In this document: piece by piece, positions 1 through 8,911 of the stretch
How positions within the stretch are numbered: position 1 is the first letter of the stretch
How the letters are laid out: the number at the start of each line of letters is the position of its first letter
Assembly: GCF_900176505.1 (NCBI RefSeq)
Contig: NZ_FWYB01000015.1
Location: forward strand, 87,883 to 151,882
Direction: 5' to 3'
DNA: 64,000 nt
From: Pedobacter nyackensis
Lineage (GTDB): Bacteria > Bacteroidota > Bacteroidia > Sphingobacteriales > Sphingobacteriaceae
Position numbers and translations under genes: made by a program
The notes under the pieces: model-generated
Seen by the model: the letters and a program-made list of their open reading frames with translations, nothing else
What the model was told of the DNA's origin: nothing
The model's database searches: none

Positions 1-357
1 CCGGTATTGGCTATTGATTGCGAATACAAGGAGAACGAGCAGAAAATGCGTAAGGATATGATGAACGACGCGGCTGAAATGCTTGAAGCTGCTGGTATGA
101 AGAATATCAAGACTTATGATAATGGTTGTTATCCTGGAATGGCTATCCATGAAATGGGTACTGCCAGAATGGGTAACGATCCGAAAACATCGGTATTAAA
201 TAAATGGAATCAGATGCATGAGGTAAACAATGTATTTGTTACCGACGGCTCTTGTATGCCATCTATTGCATGTCAGAATCCTTCTTTAACTTTTATGGCT
301 TTAACTGCCCGCGCATGCGATTACGCAGTAAAAGAGCTGAAGAAAAAGAACATCTAA
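1..357 (+). CDS. GMC-family oxidoreductase, C-terminal fragment
   Basis: This is the last 118 codons of a gene whose start lies outside the window; the frame is open to base 1, so the TTG at 7 is not a start. The fragment carries the C-terminal GMC signature: HEMGTARMG, then NNVFVTDGSCMPS and QNPSLTFMALTARA. In GMC flavoenzymes this segment holds the active-site His and Asn and closes the FAD site (family knowledge). Bacteroidota proteins of this type are usually annotated as gluconate 2-dehydrogenase large subunit or glucose-methanol-choline oxidoreductase; the substrate cannot be told from this piece. A terminator follows directly. Confidence 0.9.
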   Translation, partial: PVLAIDCEYKENEQKMRKDMMNDAAEMLEAAGMKNIKTYDNGCYPGMAIHEMGTARMGNDPKTSVLNKWNQMHEVNNVFVTDGSCMPSIACQNPSLTFMALTARACDYAVKELKKKNI

Positions 358-374
358 CAAGATCCATTAAAACG

Positions 375-413
375 AAAAAAATCCCGTTAAGCATTGTCTA
401 ACGGGATTTTTTA
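375..413. terminator. Intrinsic terminator between convergent genes
   Basis: The arms AAAAAATCCCGTTA (377-390) and TAACGGGATTTTTT (399-412) pair perfectly around an 8-nt loop. A-tract and T-tract flank the stem, so it can work in both directions, for the plus-strand oxidoreductase and the minus-strand cvfB gene. Confidence 0.9.
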
Positions 414-429
414 TGTTTTGCTGAAAAGC

Positions 430-1278
430 CTATTCTGCTTCTGTATCTACAAATAGTTTGATCTCATGATCAGAAATGGTAATCAATCTTTCTTTGTATA
501 GGCCACCAATTGCTTTTTTAAATGCGCTTTTGCTGATTTTAAAACGGTGATAGATATCATCCGGAGTACTTTTATCTCCCAATGAAATTACACCACCACA
601 ATCTTTCAGCTCGGCAAGTAGCACATCTTTTGTTTCAAGGATATGTCCATAGCCCATAGGCTGTAAGCTCAGATCTATTTTGCCTTCCACACGAATCTTT
701 TTAATCCAGCCCTTACGCATCTCGCCCGGGTTCAATTCATCAAATAATTCGTTGGTATATAAAAGTCCGATATATTTATTGTCAATAATGGCATTATAGC
801 CCAGGTCAGAGCGATCAACGATTAACAAGCTTACTTCATCACCTTCTTCAAGGTCAATGTCTTCTTCTTCAACAAAGTTTACAAGCTTGGAAGAAGCCAG
901 CATACGGTCATTGCTTTCATCTAAGAATACATATACCACATGTTTGTCGCCTTTAAACATTGGGCGTTTCTGTTCACGTTTAGGTACATAAATATCCTTA
1001 CCTAGGCCAATGTCCATAAAGGCACCACCATCTTCAGTTTCATCAACAACAGTCAGGTAAGCGAAATCACCTACACAAGCTAATGGCTTTTTAGTCGTGG
1101 CCTGAAGTCTGCCATCTTTCTGCACATATACAAAAACATTTAGGTTTTCACCTATTTCAGCATTTTGAGGAACATCAACATAGGGAAGTAATACCTCTTT
1201 TTCACCTTCTGTTAAAATCAGACCCTCTTCAGTTTTCTTTATAATTCTAAGGTCGTTGTATTGTCCTATTGCTATCAT
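430..1278 (-). CDS. cvfB: CvfB-type S1 RNA-binding protein
   Basis: 282 aa, the usual length for the CvfB/YitL family. The protein starts with IGQYNDLRIIKKTEEG and contains several S1/OB-like repeats: roughly residues 1-65, 65-130 (AFMDIGLGKDIYVP) and 145-215 (GYNAIIDNKYIGLLY). A C-terminal winged-helix segment follows at about 225-282 (STPDDIYHRFKISKSAFKKAIGGLY). Family members bind RNA in the cytosol and affect virulence-factor and mRNA-level regulation in Staphylococcus; the role in Bacteroidota is not established. It sits 17 nt downstream of the small gene at 1296-1607 and probably shares its transcript. Acidic linkers such as EEEDIDLEEGDE are visible near residue 137. Confidence 0.88.
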   Translation of the reverse strand: MIAIGQYNDLRIIKKTEEGLILTEGEKEVLLPYVDVPQNAEIGENLNVFVYVQKDGRLQATTKKPLACVGDFAYLTVVDETEDGGAFMDIGLGKDIYVPKREQKRPMFKGDKHVVYVFLDESNDRMLASSKLVNFVEEEDIDLEEGDEVSLLIVDRSDLGYNAIIDNKYIGLLYTNELFDELNPGEMRKGWIKKIRVEGKIDLSLQPMGYGHILETKDVLLAELKDCGGVISLGDKSTPDDIYHRFKISKSAFKKAIGGLYKERLITISDHEIKLFVDTEAE

Positions 1279-1295
1279 TTTACAAAGGTAGTAAT

Positions 1296-1607
1296 CTATT
1301 GTCGTTTTCTATGTTCTTCGATGATTTGTAAGTAATGTTTCCCTTTTGTTTTTTTCGTTTCCAATCCTCCATTTTCCAATCCGAACAAAATTTCAAGTTT
1401 TCTGGCAATTTTAAAGGGGATATCCTCTTTGTCATCGATCAGTATATCCCTGTAGTTGTAGAATGTGCTTATTCCTTTTCCAATGATGTTGGGTATTGAC
1501 CTGAGCACTATCCTGTACTCATTCTTTTTTAAATTATCGATACACTCCTGAATCTTGTACTTTTTTGGTAGTAACTCTTTGTTTGGGATAATTTTTTCCA
1601 TAATCAC
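1296..1607 (-). CDS. Hypothetical protein, 103 aa
   Basis: I do not recognise this gene. It encodes a basic, lysine-rich protein without signal peptide or membrane segment. The middle (IGKGISTFYNYRDI, then IPFKIARKLEILFGL) has the helix-loop-helix rhythm of Cro/XRE-like DNA-binding domains, in which a TFYNYR-like helix could read DNA, but this is only inference. It precedes cvfB by 17 nt on the same strand, so the two could be co-transcribed. Codons 1 and 3 are both ATG and either could be the start. Confidence 0.55.
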   Translation of the reverse strand: MIMEKIIPNKELLPKKYKIQECIDNLKKNEYRIVLRSIPNIIGKGISTFYNYRDILIDDKEDIPFKIARKLEILFGLENGGLETKKTKGKHYLQIIEEHRKRQ

Positions 1608-1719
1608 AGCAACATTTTTCTGGTTAATAATTTATTTAAGGTTTAAATTATTGTAAGTCTATGCGGAAAATTTTATAGGTTGGTAAAAATATATGCGTTT
1701 TTTTTATTTTTTTTTTGAA

Positions 1720-2775
1720 TTAAACAGATTGAATTGATTTTGAAGGAATAATTAAGGTGAACAGCAGTCCCTCAAACTTATCTCTAAGCAACTGAACCGC
1801 TATTTTACTTCTGGTACCGGCCGAACAGCAGAGCACCAGTCTTTGTTGGGGTAATAGATCGTTCAAATGATCATTTAAATCATATAAAGAGATATTCCAA
1901 CCACCAATATTGTATTCTTCATATTCATAGGCTTCCCGCACATCAATAAGCTGATACTGGATATTATTAACCTTCCATACTCCGAGATCCTCGATGTTAA
2001 TGCTGGTGTACTTGGTTTTATGTCCGTTTTTTGCGCTGTTTGAAAGTGGTTTTTTAGGTGGAGTACTAAATCTAAAAAGCTGTGTGTTGTTGTTTAATGC
2101 GTTGAAAATGAGTAGTTGTCCGGAGAGAACTTCGCCAAAGTGGCAAATTACTTTGATAGCCTCATTGGCCATTAAGCTGCCAATTATACCAGGTAAGGTC
2201 CCAATTACACCACTTTCACCGCAATTTGTAAGTTGATCAGGTAAGGGTGGTTCGGGGTAGATAGAACGATAATCAGGGCCGCCTTCATAATTGAAAACAG
2301 ATACCTGTCCTTCAAACTGAAAGATAGATCCAAAAACTAATGGTTTGTTTAGGGCAACACAGGTATCATTAACCAGATACCGGGTAGGGAAGTTGTCGGA
2401 GCCATCAATAATAAGGCTGTACTGCCCGATCAGTTCTGCTGCGTTATCGGGACTAAGCTTGAGGGGGTAAGCAGTATATTGAATATCCGGATTGAAAAGT
2501 CTAAGCTTGTCTACCGCAACATTCGCTTTGTTTTTGCCTATATCGGTCATGTTGTACAGGATCTGCCGCTGTAGATTGCTTTCATCAACGATGTCATGAT
2601 CTACAATCGCAATATGCCCAATACCGGCACCTGCGAGGTAAAGCAGTAGCGGACTGCCCAGTCCACCGGCACCAACAACCAATATGCTTGCATTATTTAG
2701 TTTACGCTGACCTTCAATTCCTATTTCGGGAAGTATGATTTGTCTGTCATACCGTTTTAAATCTGATGCGTTCAT
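1720..2775 (-). CDS. thiF: ThiF/MoeB-type adenylyltransferase fused to rhodanese
   Basis: 351 aa. Residues 1-240 form an E1-like adenylyltransferase: YDRQIILPEIGIEGQ at the start, nucleotide loop VVGAGGLGSP (33-42), the metal and adenylate segment DGSDNFPTRY (124-133), and Cys185 in TNCGESGV at the position of the ThiF persulfide cysteine. Residues 255-351 form a rhodanese domain with CSAGTR (Cys317). The expected job is to adenylate the ThiS C-terminus and pass sulfur to it for the thiazole ring. It is the last gene of the thi operon, 15 nt after thiH. Two CxxC/CxC zinc pairs usual in ThiF and MoeB are absent here. A MoeB-like role in molybdopterin synthesis is possible, but context favours ThiF. 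Confidence 0.85.
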   Translation of the reverse strand: MNASDLKRYDRQIILPEIGIEGQRKLNNASILVVGAGGLGSPLLLYLAGAGIGHIAIVDHDIVDESNLQRQILYNMTDIGKNKANVAVDKLRLFNPDIQYTAYPLKLSPDNAAELIGQYSLIIDGSDNFPTRYLVNDTCVALNKPLVFGSIFQFEGQVSVFNYEGGPDYRSIYPEPPLPDQLTNCGESGVIGTLPGIIGSLMANEAIKVICHFGEVLSGQLLIFNALNNNTQLFRFSTPPKKPLSNSAKNGHKTKYTSINIEDLGVWKVNNIQYQLIDVREAYEYEEYNIGGWNISLYDLNDHLNDLLPQQRLVLCCSAGTRSKIAVQLLRDKFEGLLFTLIIPSKSIQSV

Positions 2776-2790
2776 TTTGCTTTATTTCGT

Positions 2791-3903
2791 TTAAACCAGA
2801 CTATTGTCCCAATCTTTCCAAACTGCCTCATAACCTTGAGCGGCTATCATCTCATCTATTTCTGTGGCGCTGCGTTCATCCGAAATCTCGAACTGCTCCA
2901 GCGATTGTGGAGCGACGGCATAACCGCCCGGATTGGTTTTTGAGCCCGCACTCATTGAGGTAATGCCTAGTTTAATGACATTATCTCTGAATGCATTGGA
3001 TTCTCTAGTAGAAATAGAGAGCTCTACTTCTTCATTAAATAACCTGTAGGCGCAGATCAGCTGGACGAGTTCTCTGTCGCTCATGGCGACTTTTGGTTCC
3101 AGTCCGCCACTAAATGGTCTCAATCTTGGGAAAGAGATGCTGTATTTGCTTTGCCAGTATTTTTTCTCCAGGTAGTTCAAATGGAGGGCTGTAAAAAACG
3201 AATCCGTACGCCAGTCTTCCAGACCAATTAAAACGCCTAATCCCATTTTATGTATGCCGGCTTGTCCCAGTCGGTCAGGTGTTTCCAGTCGGTAATTAAA
3301 GTTCGACTTCTTGCCTTTTGGGTGATGTTTTTTATAATCTTCCTGATGGTAGGTTTCCTGATATACCAGGACGGTATTTAAACCGTAGGGCCTCAATTCT
3401 TCGTAATCGCCAAGATCCAAAGGCTGCACTTCCATAGAAATATGAGCAAAATGTGGTCTGATCAATTCCAATACTTTTTTAAAGTAGTCGGTATGCACGG
3501 TCTGGTTCGCTTCACCTGTAACCAATAAAACATGGTCGTAGCCCATTTCCTTAATTGCAGCAACCTCTTGCATGATTTCCATTGGGGAGAGGGTTTTGCG
3601 ACGTACTTTATTGTCATAACTGAAACCGCAATAGGTACAGATGTTATTGCATTCGTTAGACAGGTAGAGTGGGACATACATCTGTATGACCTTGCCAAAA
3701 CGCTTTAAAGTTAAAGCTTGACTGATTTGTGCCATCTGTTCGAGGTAAGGGGCCGCGGCAGGGGATATCAGGGCTTTAAAATCCTCTAATGTACGTTTTG
3801 AGGTCAGCAAAGCACGTTCAACATCTACACTGGTCTTGCTATAGATGCTTTTACTGGTGTCTTCCCAGCTGTATTGGTCAAAAATGTCGTTAAAACTTGC
3901 CAT
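2791..3903 (-). CDS. thiH: 2-iminoacetate synthase ThiH (radical SAM)
   Basis: 370 aa, full length. The radical SAM cluster motif CxxxCxxC is seen as CNNICTYC (Cys85, Cys89, Cys92), just after the strand MYVPLYLSNE. Downstream segments HVLLVTGEA, SMEVQPLDL, VYQETYH and SFPRLRPF match ThiH. In anaerobic-type thiazole synthesis ThiH cleaves tyrosine to dehydroglycine (2-iminoacetate) and p-cresol, feeding ThiG. Its presence instead of glycine oxidase ThiO tells which route this organism uses. It lies between thiG (38 nt upstream) and thiF (15 nt downstream) in the same operon. Confidence 0.96.
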   Translation of the reverse strand: MASFNDIFDQYSWEDTSKSIYSKTSVDVERALLTSKRTLEDFKALISPAAAPYLEQMAQISQALTLKRFGKVIQMYVPLYLSNECNNICTYCGFSYDNKVRRKTLSPMEIMQEVAAIKEMGYDHVLLVTGEANQTVHTDYFKKVLELIRPHFAHISMEVQPLDLGDYEELRPYGLNTVLVYQETYHQEDYKKHHPKGKKSNFNYRLETPDRLGQAGIHKMGLGVLIGLEDWRTDSFFTALHLNYLEKKYWQSKYSISFPRLRPFSGGLEPKVAMSDRELVQLICAYRLFNEEVELSISTRESNAFRDNVIKLGITSMSAGSKTNPGGYAVAPQSLEQFEISDERSATEIDEMIAAQGYEAVWKDWDNSLV

Positions 3904-3941
3904 CCTAAATTGATTAATGAAAGAGAATTGTTGTGAATGCC

Positions 3942-4706
3942 TTAATCGTTTAAAAAAGAAGTGAGTGGACTGCTCGCTGCGGCATGTAAACCAACAGCTC
4001 CCAGTTTTGCTTCATAAGCCATTCTGCCCGCCTGAACAGCAATTTTAAATGCTTCAGCCATTAGTACAGGATTTCCGGAAACCGCTATGGCCGTATTCAC
4101 CAATACGGCATCTGCTCCAATTTCCATAGCCTTGGCCGCATCAGACGGTGCGCCGATACCGGCATCAACAATTACCGGGACGTTACTTTGGCTGATAATG
4201 ATTTCAAGGAAGTCGATTGTTTTAAGCCCTTTATTACTACCTATTGGCGCGCCTAAGGGCATTACAGCTGCCGTTCCTACATCTTCCAGCCGTTTACATA
4301 AAACCGGATCTGCATGGATGTATGGCAATACAATAAAGCCTAGTTTAGCGAGTTCTTCAGTTGCTTTTAAGGTTTCAATAGGATCAGGCATCAGGTATTT
4401 GGGGTCGGGGTGGATTTCAAGCTTAATCCAATTGGTTTCCAGTGCTTCCCGAGCCATTTGTGCAGCAAAAACTGCTTCTTTTGCATTTCTTACCCCTGAT
4501 GTATTGGGTAGTAAATTGATATGGGGATACTTTAAATGAGTTAAAATATCGTCCTGATTATCATTGATGTCGACTCTTTTTAGGGCTACTGTAACCAGTT
4601 CGGAACCTGAAGCCAGTAGGGCTTCTTCCATTTTTAAGGATGAACTGAATTTTCCGGTGCCAGTAAACAGTCGGGAGTTAAATATTTTGTCTGCTATCTT
4701 TAACAT
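3942..4706 (-). CDS. thiG: Thiazole synthase ThiG
   Basis: 254 aa, normal length. It is a TIM-barrel protein starting MLKIADKIFNSRLFTGTGKF. The Schiff-base lysine is Lys95 in WIKLEIHPD, and the phosphate-binding loops appear as PVIVDAGIG and GADAVLVNTAIA. ThiG joins deoxyxylulose 5-phosphate, dehydroglycine from ThiH and sulfur from ThiS thiocarboxylate to make the thiazole phosphate. It follows thiE by 6 nt. Nothing unusual is seen. Confidence 0.97.
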   Translation of the reverse strand: MLKIADKIFNSRLFTGTGKFSSSLKMEEALLASGSELVTVALKRVDINDNQDDILTHLKYPHINLLPNTSGVRNAKEAVFAAQMAREALETNWIKLEIHPDPKYLMPDPIETLKATEELAKLGFIVLPYIHADPVLCKRLEDVGTAAVMPLGAPIGSNKGLKTIDFLEIIISQSNVPVIVDAGIGAPSDAAKAMEIGADAVLVNTAIAVSGNPVLMAEAFKIAVQAGRMAYEAKLGAVGLHAAASSPLTSFLND

Positions 4707-4712
4707 AAGGTT

Positions 4713-5327
4713 TTAATTTAGGGTTGAAGTCATTTGTTGCAGCAAATCAGGCTGATTGGTTAACGCTCCGGAAATAGCTATGCCATGTATTCCTGTCTGC
4801 ATGAGCAAAGGAATATCAGCCAATTCAATCCCACCAATGGCAATAAATGGGATTTGGATACCAGCTTTATGGGCTTGTTCCATCAAATCAATATATCCCT
4901 GCAGGCCAATTACCGGACTTAAATTCTGTTTGGTTGTGGTAAAACGGAAAGGACCCAATCCGATATAATCAGCACCTTCATTCGCTCTTTGCTGTATATG
5001 AGCAAAAGTGTTCGCTGTTCCTCCGATGATCATCTCAGGCCCGACAAGTGCTCTTGCTTCGGCTATAGGCATATCATCCAGGCCTAAATGCACACCATGT
5101 GCAGCTGCTTCTAAAGCAATCTGAGGGTAATCGTTTACAATCAGTTTGGCACCATGTGTTTTACATAATAAAGCAGCTGCGCGGGCCAATGACAATACTT
5201 CAGTCTCCGTTTGGTTTTTAACCCTTAGTTGTATCCATTTACCGCCTGCAAGTAAAACCTTTTCAATGGCCGCTAAATGAGAACCGCCGGTAGGAGATTG
5301 GGATATATAGTGTAGTTTGTCTATCAT
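4713..5327 (-). CDS. thiE: Thiamine phosphate synthase ThiE
   Basis: 204 aa. The family landmarks are present: WIQLRVK (31-37), IVNDYPQIALEA, HGVHLGLDDM, GGTANTF, and the pyrophosphate/thiazole loop GLGPFRFTTTK, followed by FIAIGGI and GIAISGA. The enzyme couples HMP pyrophosphate with thiazole phosphate to give thiamine phosphate in the cytosol. Its start codon overlaps the thiD stop codon as ATGA, so translation is probably coupled. This copy keeps the catalytic motifs that the second ThiE-like gene (6107-6712) has lost, so it is the likely real synthase. Confidence 0.95.
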   Translation of the reverse strand: MIDKLHYISQSPTGGSHLAAIEKVLLAGGKWIQLRVKNQTETEVLSLARAAALLCKTHGAKLIVNDYPQIALEAAAHGVHLGLDDMPIAEARALVGPEMIIGGTANTFAHIQQRANEGADYIGLGPFRFTTTKQNLSPVIGLQGYIDLMEQAHKAGIQIPFIAIGGIELADIPLLMQTGIHGIAISGALTNQPDLLQQMTSTLN

Positions 5328-6088
5328 AACTTATGGTACCCCAAAAGGGTGTTGTTACTATTTAAAAATTGTTCAGCATACTTTTTAGCCTGTATGCAGG
5401 CGTCCGACAAGCTTAGTCCCAGGGCCAGTTTTGCTGTTATTGCTGCAGATAAAACGCAGCCTGATCCATGTTTTTGGTGGATGTTAGTAACATCAGGCTT
5501 TAATTCATGTAATTGTCCGTGTTCAAATAAATAATCGGTACCGATATTAGCTTCCAGATGGCCCCCTTTAAGTAGCACCGGACAATAGGCAGCCCAGGCT
5601 CTTGCTGTTTCAAATACTTCAGTTTTTCCCCCCAGACTTAGCATTTCAGGGTAATTTGGGGTGATGAGGTCAATTTGCTTTAAAACAGGCCGCAGTTGCT
5701 TTAATCCATCTTCCCAATCATGAAACTCATAGCCTGCGCTGGCTTTCAAAACCGGATCCATTACAATCCTGATGTTTGGTGCACGTTTTTTAAGGTTGGC
5801 TAACACTTCCAGTAATACGGTTATACTTTTAATGAGTCCGATTTTAACAGCTGATATTTCGAAGCGATGCAGTAAAGGCATCATTTGATCGTTAATCTGC
5901 TCTGCACTTAACCAGTTGTTTTTAAGAAATGACTGGTCTGTTTGTGCGGTTAAAGCACTACAAATCCCAAAGCCATAGACCTCATGTTGTTCAAAACATT
6001 TAATGTCGGCCAAAAGTCCTGCACCTGCAGTCGGATCAAATCCGGCAATGCTCATCACATAAGGTCTATCTGCAGCTATAGTTATCAT
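5324..6088 (-). CDS. thiD: HMP / HMP-phosphate kinase ThiD
   Basis: 254 aa ribokinase-fold protein. The N-terminal SIAGFDPTAGAGLLADIK (residues 14-31) is the ThiD signature for pyrimidine binding, and the anion-hole region is HQKHGSGCVLSAAI near residue 207, where the GSGC cysteine is the usual conserved residue. It phosphorylates hydroxymethylpyrimidine phosphate to the pyrophosphate, the substrate of ThiE. It overlaps thiE by 4 nt and follows the ThiE-like gene by 18 nt. Confidence 0.95.
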   Translation of the reverse strand: MITIAADRPYVMSIAGFDPTAGAGLLADIKCFEQHEVYGFGICSALTAQTDQSFLKNNWLSAEQINDQMMPLLHRFEISAVKIGLIKSITVLLEVLANLKKRAPNIRIVMDPVLKASAGYEFHDWEDGLKQLRPVLKQIDLITPNYPEMLSLGGKTEVFETARAWAAYCPVLLKGGHLEANIGTDYLFEHGQLHELKPDVTNIHQKHGSGCVLSAAITAKLALGLSLSDACIQAKKYAEQFLNSNNTLLGYHKL

Positions 6089-6106
6089 TTGTGTTAATTA
6101 TATACT

Positions 6107-6712
6107 TTAATTCGATTTTTTAATATTTCTGTTTATCAGGGATGTAAAACTTTCTAATGTTAGTTGTTTATTATTCCATATGGCGCCTAGTACTGCCAGT
6201 CCATCAAAGCCCATGTGCTTTACCTGCTGGATTTTTTTAGCATCTATTCCACCGAGGGCAATGATTTTACAAGCGTTTTTATGCTCCGGGAGCACCAGGT
6301 CAGCATGAGCTACGCCAGCATATCCTGGTTTGGAAAGACTATTAAACACAGGCCCGTAAAAGGTGTAATCAAATCCCCGTAACTGATTCATGTCTTTTAA
6401 ATCATGGATGGATGTGCTTTTAATGATTGCTTGCTTATGGTGTTCAGTTTCCTCTGCAATAGTCTTTCTAAGCCATTCCGGATAATGCAGTCGTTTTATC
6501 AATGGGAAGTTGGTGGCCAACTCATGAAATTGGTGCAAAGCGATTCTATCATGATAACACTCGTCTATCTGCGTAATCAGCTTAGCATAGGCTAGCTTGT
6601 TAGTCTGCGGTTTTCTTAAATGAAAAACGGACATGCCAGCATCGAAAAGCTGGTTGATCAAGCTAGCCTCAGCTTCAAAACAAATAGGGTCTGATATAAC
6701 GATCAATTTCAT
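6107..6712 (-). CDS. Second ThiE-like / TenI-like protein
   Basis: The frame stays open to 6817, but the start is taken at 6712, giving 201 aa, because MKLIVISDP is the natural first strand and longer starts run into thiC. It has the ThiE/TenI barrel fold: FHLRKP (where ThiE has QLRxK), STSIHDL, YTFYGPVFNSLSKPGY and IALGGI. The ThiE NDR/NDY and HLGQxD segments are replaced by ALHQF and RLHYPEW. Such a copy between thiC and thiD is common in Bacteroidota operons. It could be a thiazole tautomerase (TenI-like), although the TenI catalytic His of the GHVF segment is Pro here, or a divergent synthase. Confidence 0.85.
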   Translation of the reverse strand: MKLIVISDPICFEAEASLINQLFDAGMSVFHLRKPQTNKLAYAKLITQIDECYHDRIALHQFHELATNFPLIKRLHYPEWLRKTIAEETEHHKQAIIKSTSIHDLKDMNQLRGFDYTFYGPVFNSLSKPGYAGVAHADLVLPEHKNACKIIALGGIDAKKIQQVKHMGFDGLAVLGAIWNNKQLTLESFTSLINRNIKKSN

Positions 6713-6737
6713 TTTTAAAAATTCATAACTATTTTGT

Positions 6738-8621
6738 TTATAGGTATATCTCGCTGCCTTTCTCAGTGAATTCTTTAGATTTGGCAGCCATGCCTTTTTG
6801 AAGTGCTTCCTGCTCATCTACACCTTGTTTGGCTGCATATTCCCTTACATCCTGCGTTATCTTCATTGAGCAGAAGTTGGGACCGCACATCGAACAGAAG
6901 TGAGCGATTTTAGCACCATCTGCAGGTAATGTCTCATCATGGAATTCTTTAGCGGTATCAGGATCGAGCGATAAGTTGAACTGATCTTCCCATCTAAATT
7001 CAAAGCGCGCTTTACTCAGGGCATTGTCGCGATATTGTGCGCCAGGATGTCCTTTGGCCAGATCGGCAGCATGTGCAGCAATTTTATAAGTGATCACGCC
7101 ATCTTTCACATCCTTTTTGTTTGGTAAGCCCAGGTGCTCTTTAGGGGTCACATAGCAAAGCATCGCTGTACCAAACCAGCCAATCATGGCGGCTCCAATG
7201 GCCGATGTAATGTGGTCGTATCCCGGTGCGATATCCGTAGTTAGCGGACCTAAAGTATAGAATGGCGCTTCTGAGCAATGCTCAAGTTGTTTCTCCATAT
7301 TCTCCTTAATCAAATGCATTGGCACGTGTCCGGGACCTTCAATGATGGTTTGTATATCATGCTTCCAGGCAATTTTGGTCAGTTCACCAAGTGTTTCCAA
7401 TTCACCAAACTGAGCCTCATCATTGGCATCAGCAATACAACCCGGTCTAAGTCCGTCACCTAGTGAGAATGCTACATCGTAAGCCTTCATGATTTCACAG
7501 ATTTCCTCAAAATGGGTGTATAGGAAATTCTCCTTATGATGGGCTAAACACCATTTTGCCATAATTGAGCCTCCACGCGATACGATTCCGGTTACCCTTT
7601 TAGCGGTTAGCGGTACATAACGCAATAAAACCCCCGCATGAATGGTGAAGTAATCAACGCCTTGTTCAGCCTGCTCAATCAGGGTGTCCCTAAACAATTC
7701 CCAGGTGAGGTCTTCAGCCTTACCATTTACTTTTTCTAAAGCCTGGTAAATTGGAACTGTACCAATTGGAACAGGGGAGTTGCGGATGATCCATTCGCGG
7801 GTTTCGTGGATGTTTTTGCCGGTTGATAGATCCATGATGGTATCTGCGCCCCATCTACATGCCCAAACGGCTTTCTCTACTTCTTCCTCAATGGATGAAG
7901 TAACTGCCGAATTACCGATGTTGGCATTGATTTTTACCAGGAAGTTGCGGCCAATAATCATTGGCTCTAATTCAGGGTGGTTGATGTTACAAGGTATTAC
8001 AGCCCTTCCAGCAGCCACTTCTGATCTCACAAATTCTGGGGTAATATAACCTTTAGGGGTATTGGCGCCAAAGCTATGACCTTTGTGCTGGTGGCTCATT
8101 ACCTCGTATTGTGCGCCCAGTTGCTCATTTAACAGATCAATTCGTTGGTTCTCTCTAATGGCTATGTATTCCATCTCAGCAGTAATGATTCCTTTTCTGG
8201 CGTAGTGCATTTGAGATACATTCATACCTTCTTTAGCCTTGTATGGTTTGTTTAGGTACGAAAACCTTAGAACATCCAGTTTCGAATCTGCCAGCCGTTG
8301 CTGTCCGTAGTCAGATGAAATCTCATCCAGTTGGTCTACATCTTGTCTGTCGGTAATCCATTTTTCTCTTAACCTGTTTAAGCCTTGTTTTACGTCAATG
8401 TTTGCTTCAGGATCTGTGTATGGACCACTTGTGTCATAAACTGTTACTGGAGGGTTTGGTTCTGTTAATCCGAAACCGTTATGTATCTTGGTTTCGCTTA
8501 AACTGATTTCACGCATGGCCACTTCGATGTCGTGTAGTTGTCCTTTAACATGTATTTTACGGGATGCCGGGAAAGGAGTACGGCTGATCACTTGTCCGTC
8601 TGGAATTTTTTCGGTTTTCAT
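6738..8621 (-). CDS. thiC: Phosphomethylpyrimidine synthase ThiC
   Basis: 627 aa, full length. ThiC is an unusual radical SAM enzyme that rearranges aminoimidazole ribotide into HMP phosphate. Its iron-sulfur motif CxxCxxxxC near the C-terminus is seen as CSMCGPNFC (Cys576, Cys579, Cys584). Other signatures are RWGADTIMDLSTG, GTVPIYQA, SRGGSIMAKWCL, EGPGHVPMH and DIAPGYDHITSAIG. It lies 37 nt after thiS and 25 nt before the ThiE-like gene, as the first large gene of the riboswitch-controlled operon. Confidence 0.98.
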   Translation of the reverse strand: MKTEKIPDGQVISRTPFPASRKIHVKGQLHDIEVAMREISLSETKIHNGFGLTEPNPPVTVYDTSGPYTDPEANIDVKQGLNRLREKWITDRQDVDQLDEISSDYGQQRLADSKLDVLRFSYLNKPYKAKEGMNVSQMHYARKGIITAEMEYIAIRENQRIDLLNEQLGAQYEVMSHQHKGHSFGANTPKGYITPEFVRSEVAAGRAVIPCNINHPELEPMIIGRNFLVKINANIGNSAVTSSIEEEVEKAVWACRWGADTIMDLSTGKNIHETREWIIRNSPVPIGTVPIYQALEKVNGKAEDLTWELFRDTLIEQAEQGVDYFTIHAGVLLRYVPLTAKRVTGIVSRGGSIMAKWCLAHHKENFLYTHFEEICEIMKAYDVAFSLGDGLRPGCIADANDEAQFGELETLGELTKIAWKHDIQTIIEGPGHVPMHLIKENMEKQLEHCSEAPFYTLGPLTTDIAPGYDHITSAIGAAMIGWFGTAMLCYVTPKEHLGLPNKKDVKDGVITYKIAAHAADLAKGHPGAQYRDNALSKARFEFRWEDQFNLSLDPDTAKEFHDETLPADGAKIAHFCSMCGPNFCSMKITQDVREYAAKQGVDEQEALQKGMAAKSKEFTEKGSEIYL

Positions 8622-8658
8622 ATTTTTAAATTATAATGAAGGATTGGTTTTTATAGAT

Positions 8659-8862
8659 TTATCCGCCTTGAGTGGCTTTTATGAGCATAACCTGATCGCC
8701 TTCTTTTAAAAGATGGCCTGACCAGTCAGATTTAGAAACAATAGTTTGATTGATGGCAACGGCAATGCCTTTCGCCTCGCCGGAAAGCACAATAGAAAGC
8801 ATTTGTTCAACAGAACAAGTGTCTTTAAGCTGATGTAATTGTTGATTTATAGTTATTTCCAT
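8659..8862 (-). CDS. thiS: Sulfur carrier protein ThiS
   Basis: 67 aa ubiquitin-like sulfur carrier, first gene of the thiamine operon. It starts MEITINQQLHQL and ends ATQGG; the terminal Gly-Gly (66-67) is the site adenylated by ThiF and converted to thiocarboxylate that ThiG uses. AVAINQTIVSKSDW matches the usual central strand of ThiS. The riboswitch and its terminator hairpin lie 50-146 nt upstream of the start. Confidence 0.95.
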   Translation of the reverse strand: MEITINQQLHQLKDTCSVEQMLSIVLSGEAKGIAVAINQTIVSKSDWSGHLLKEGDQVMLIKATQGG

Positions 8863-8911
8863 AATTTAAAAAAAAATAGAAAAACTATAGGATTGCCTGT
8901 AGCAGGAATGG

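Noticed and set aside
4087..4539. 150-aa open frame antisense to thiG
   Set aside because: Shadow frame: thiG on the other strand is a full, motif-complete gene.
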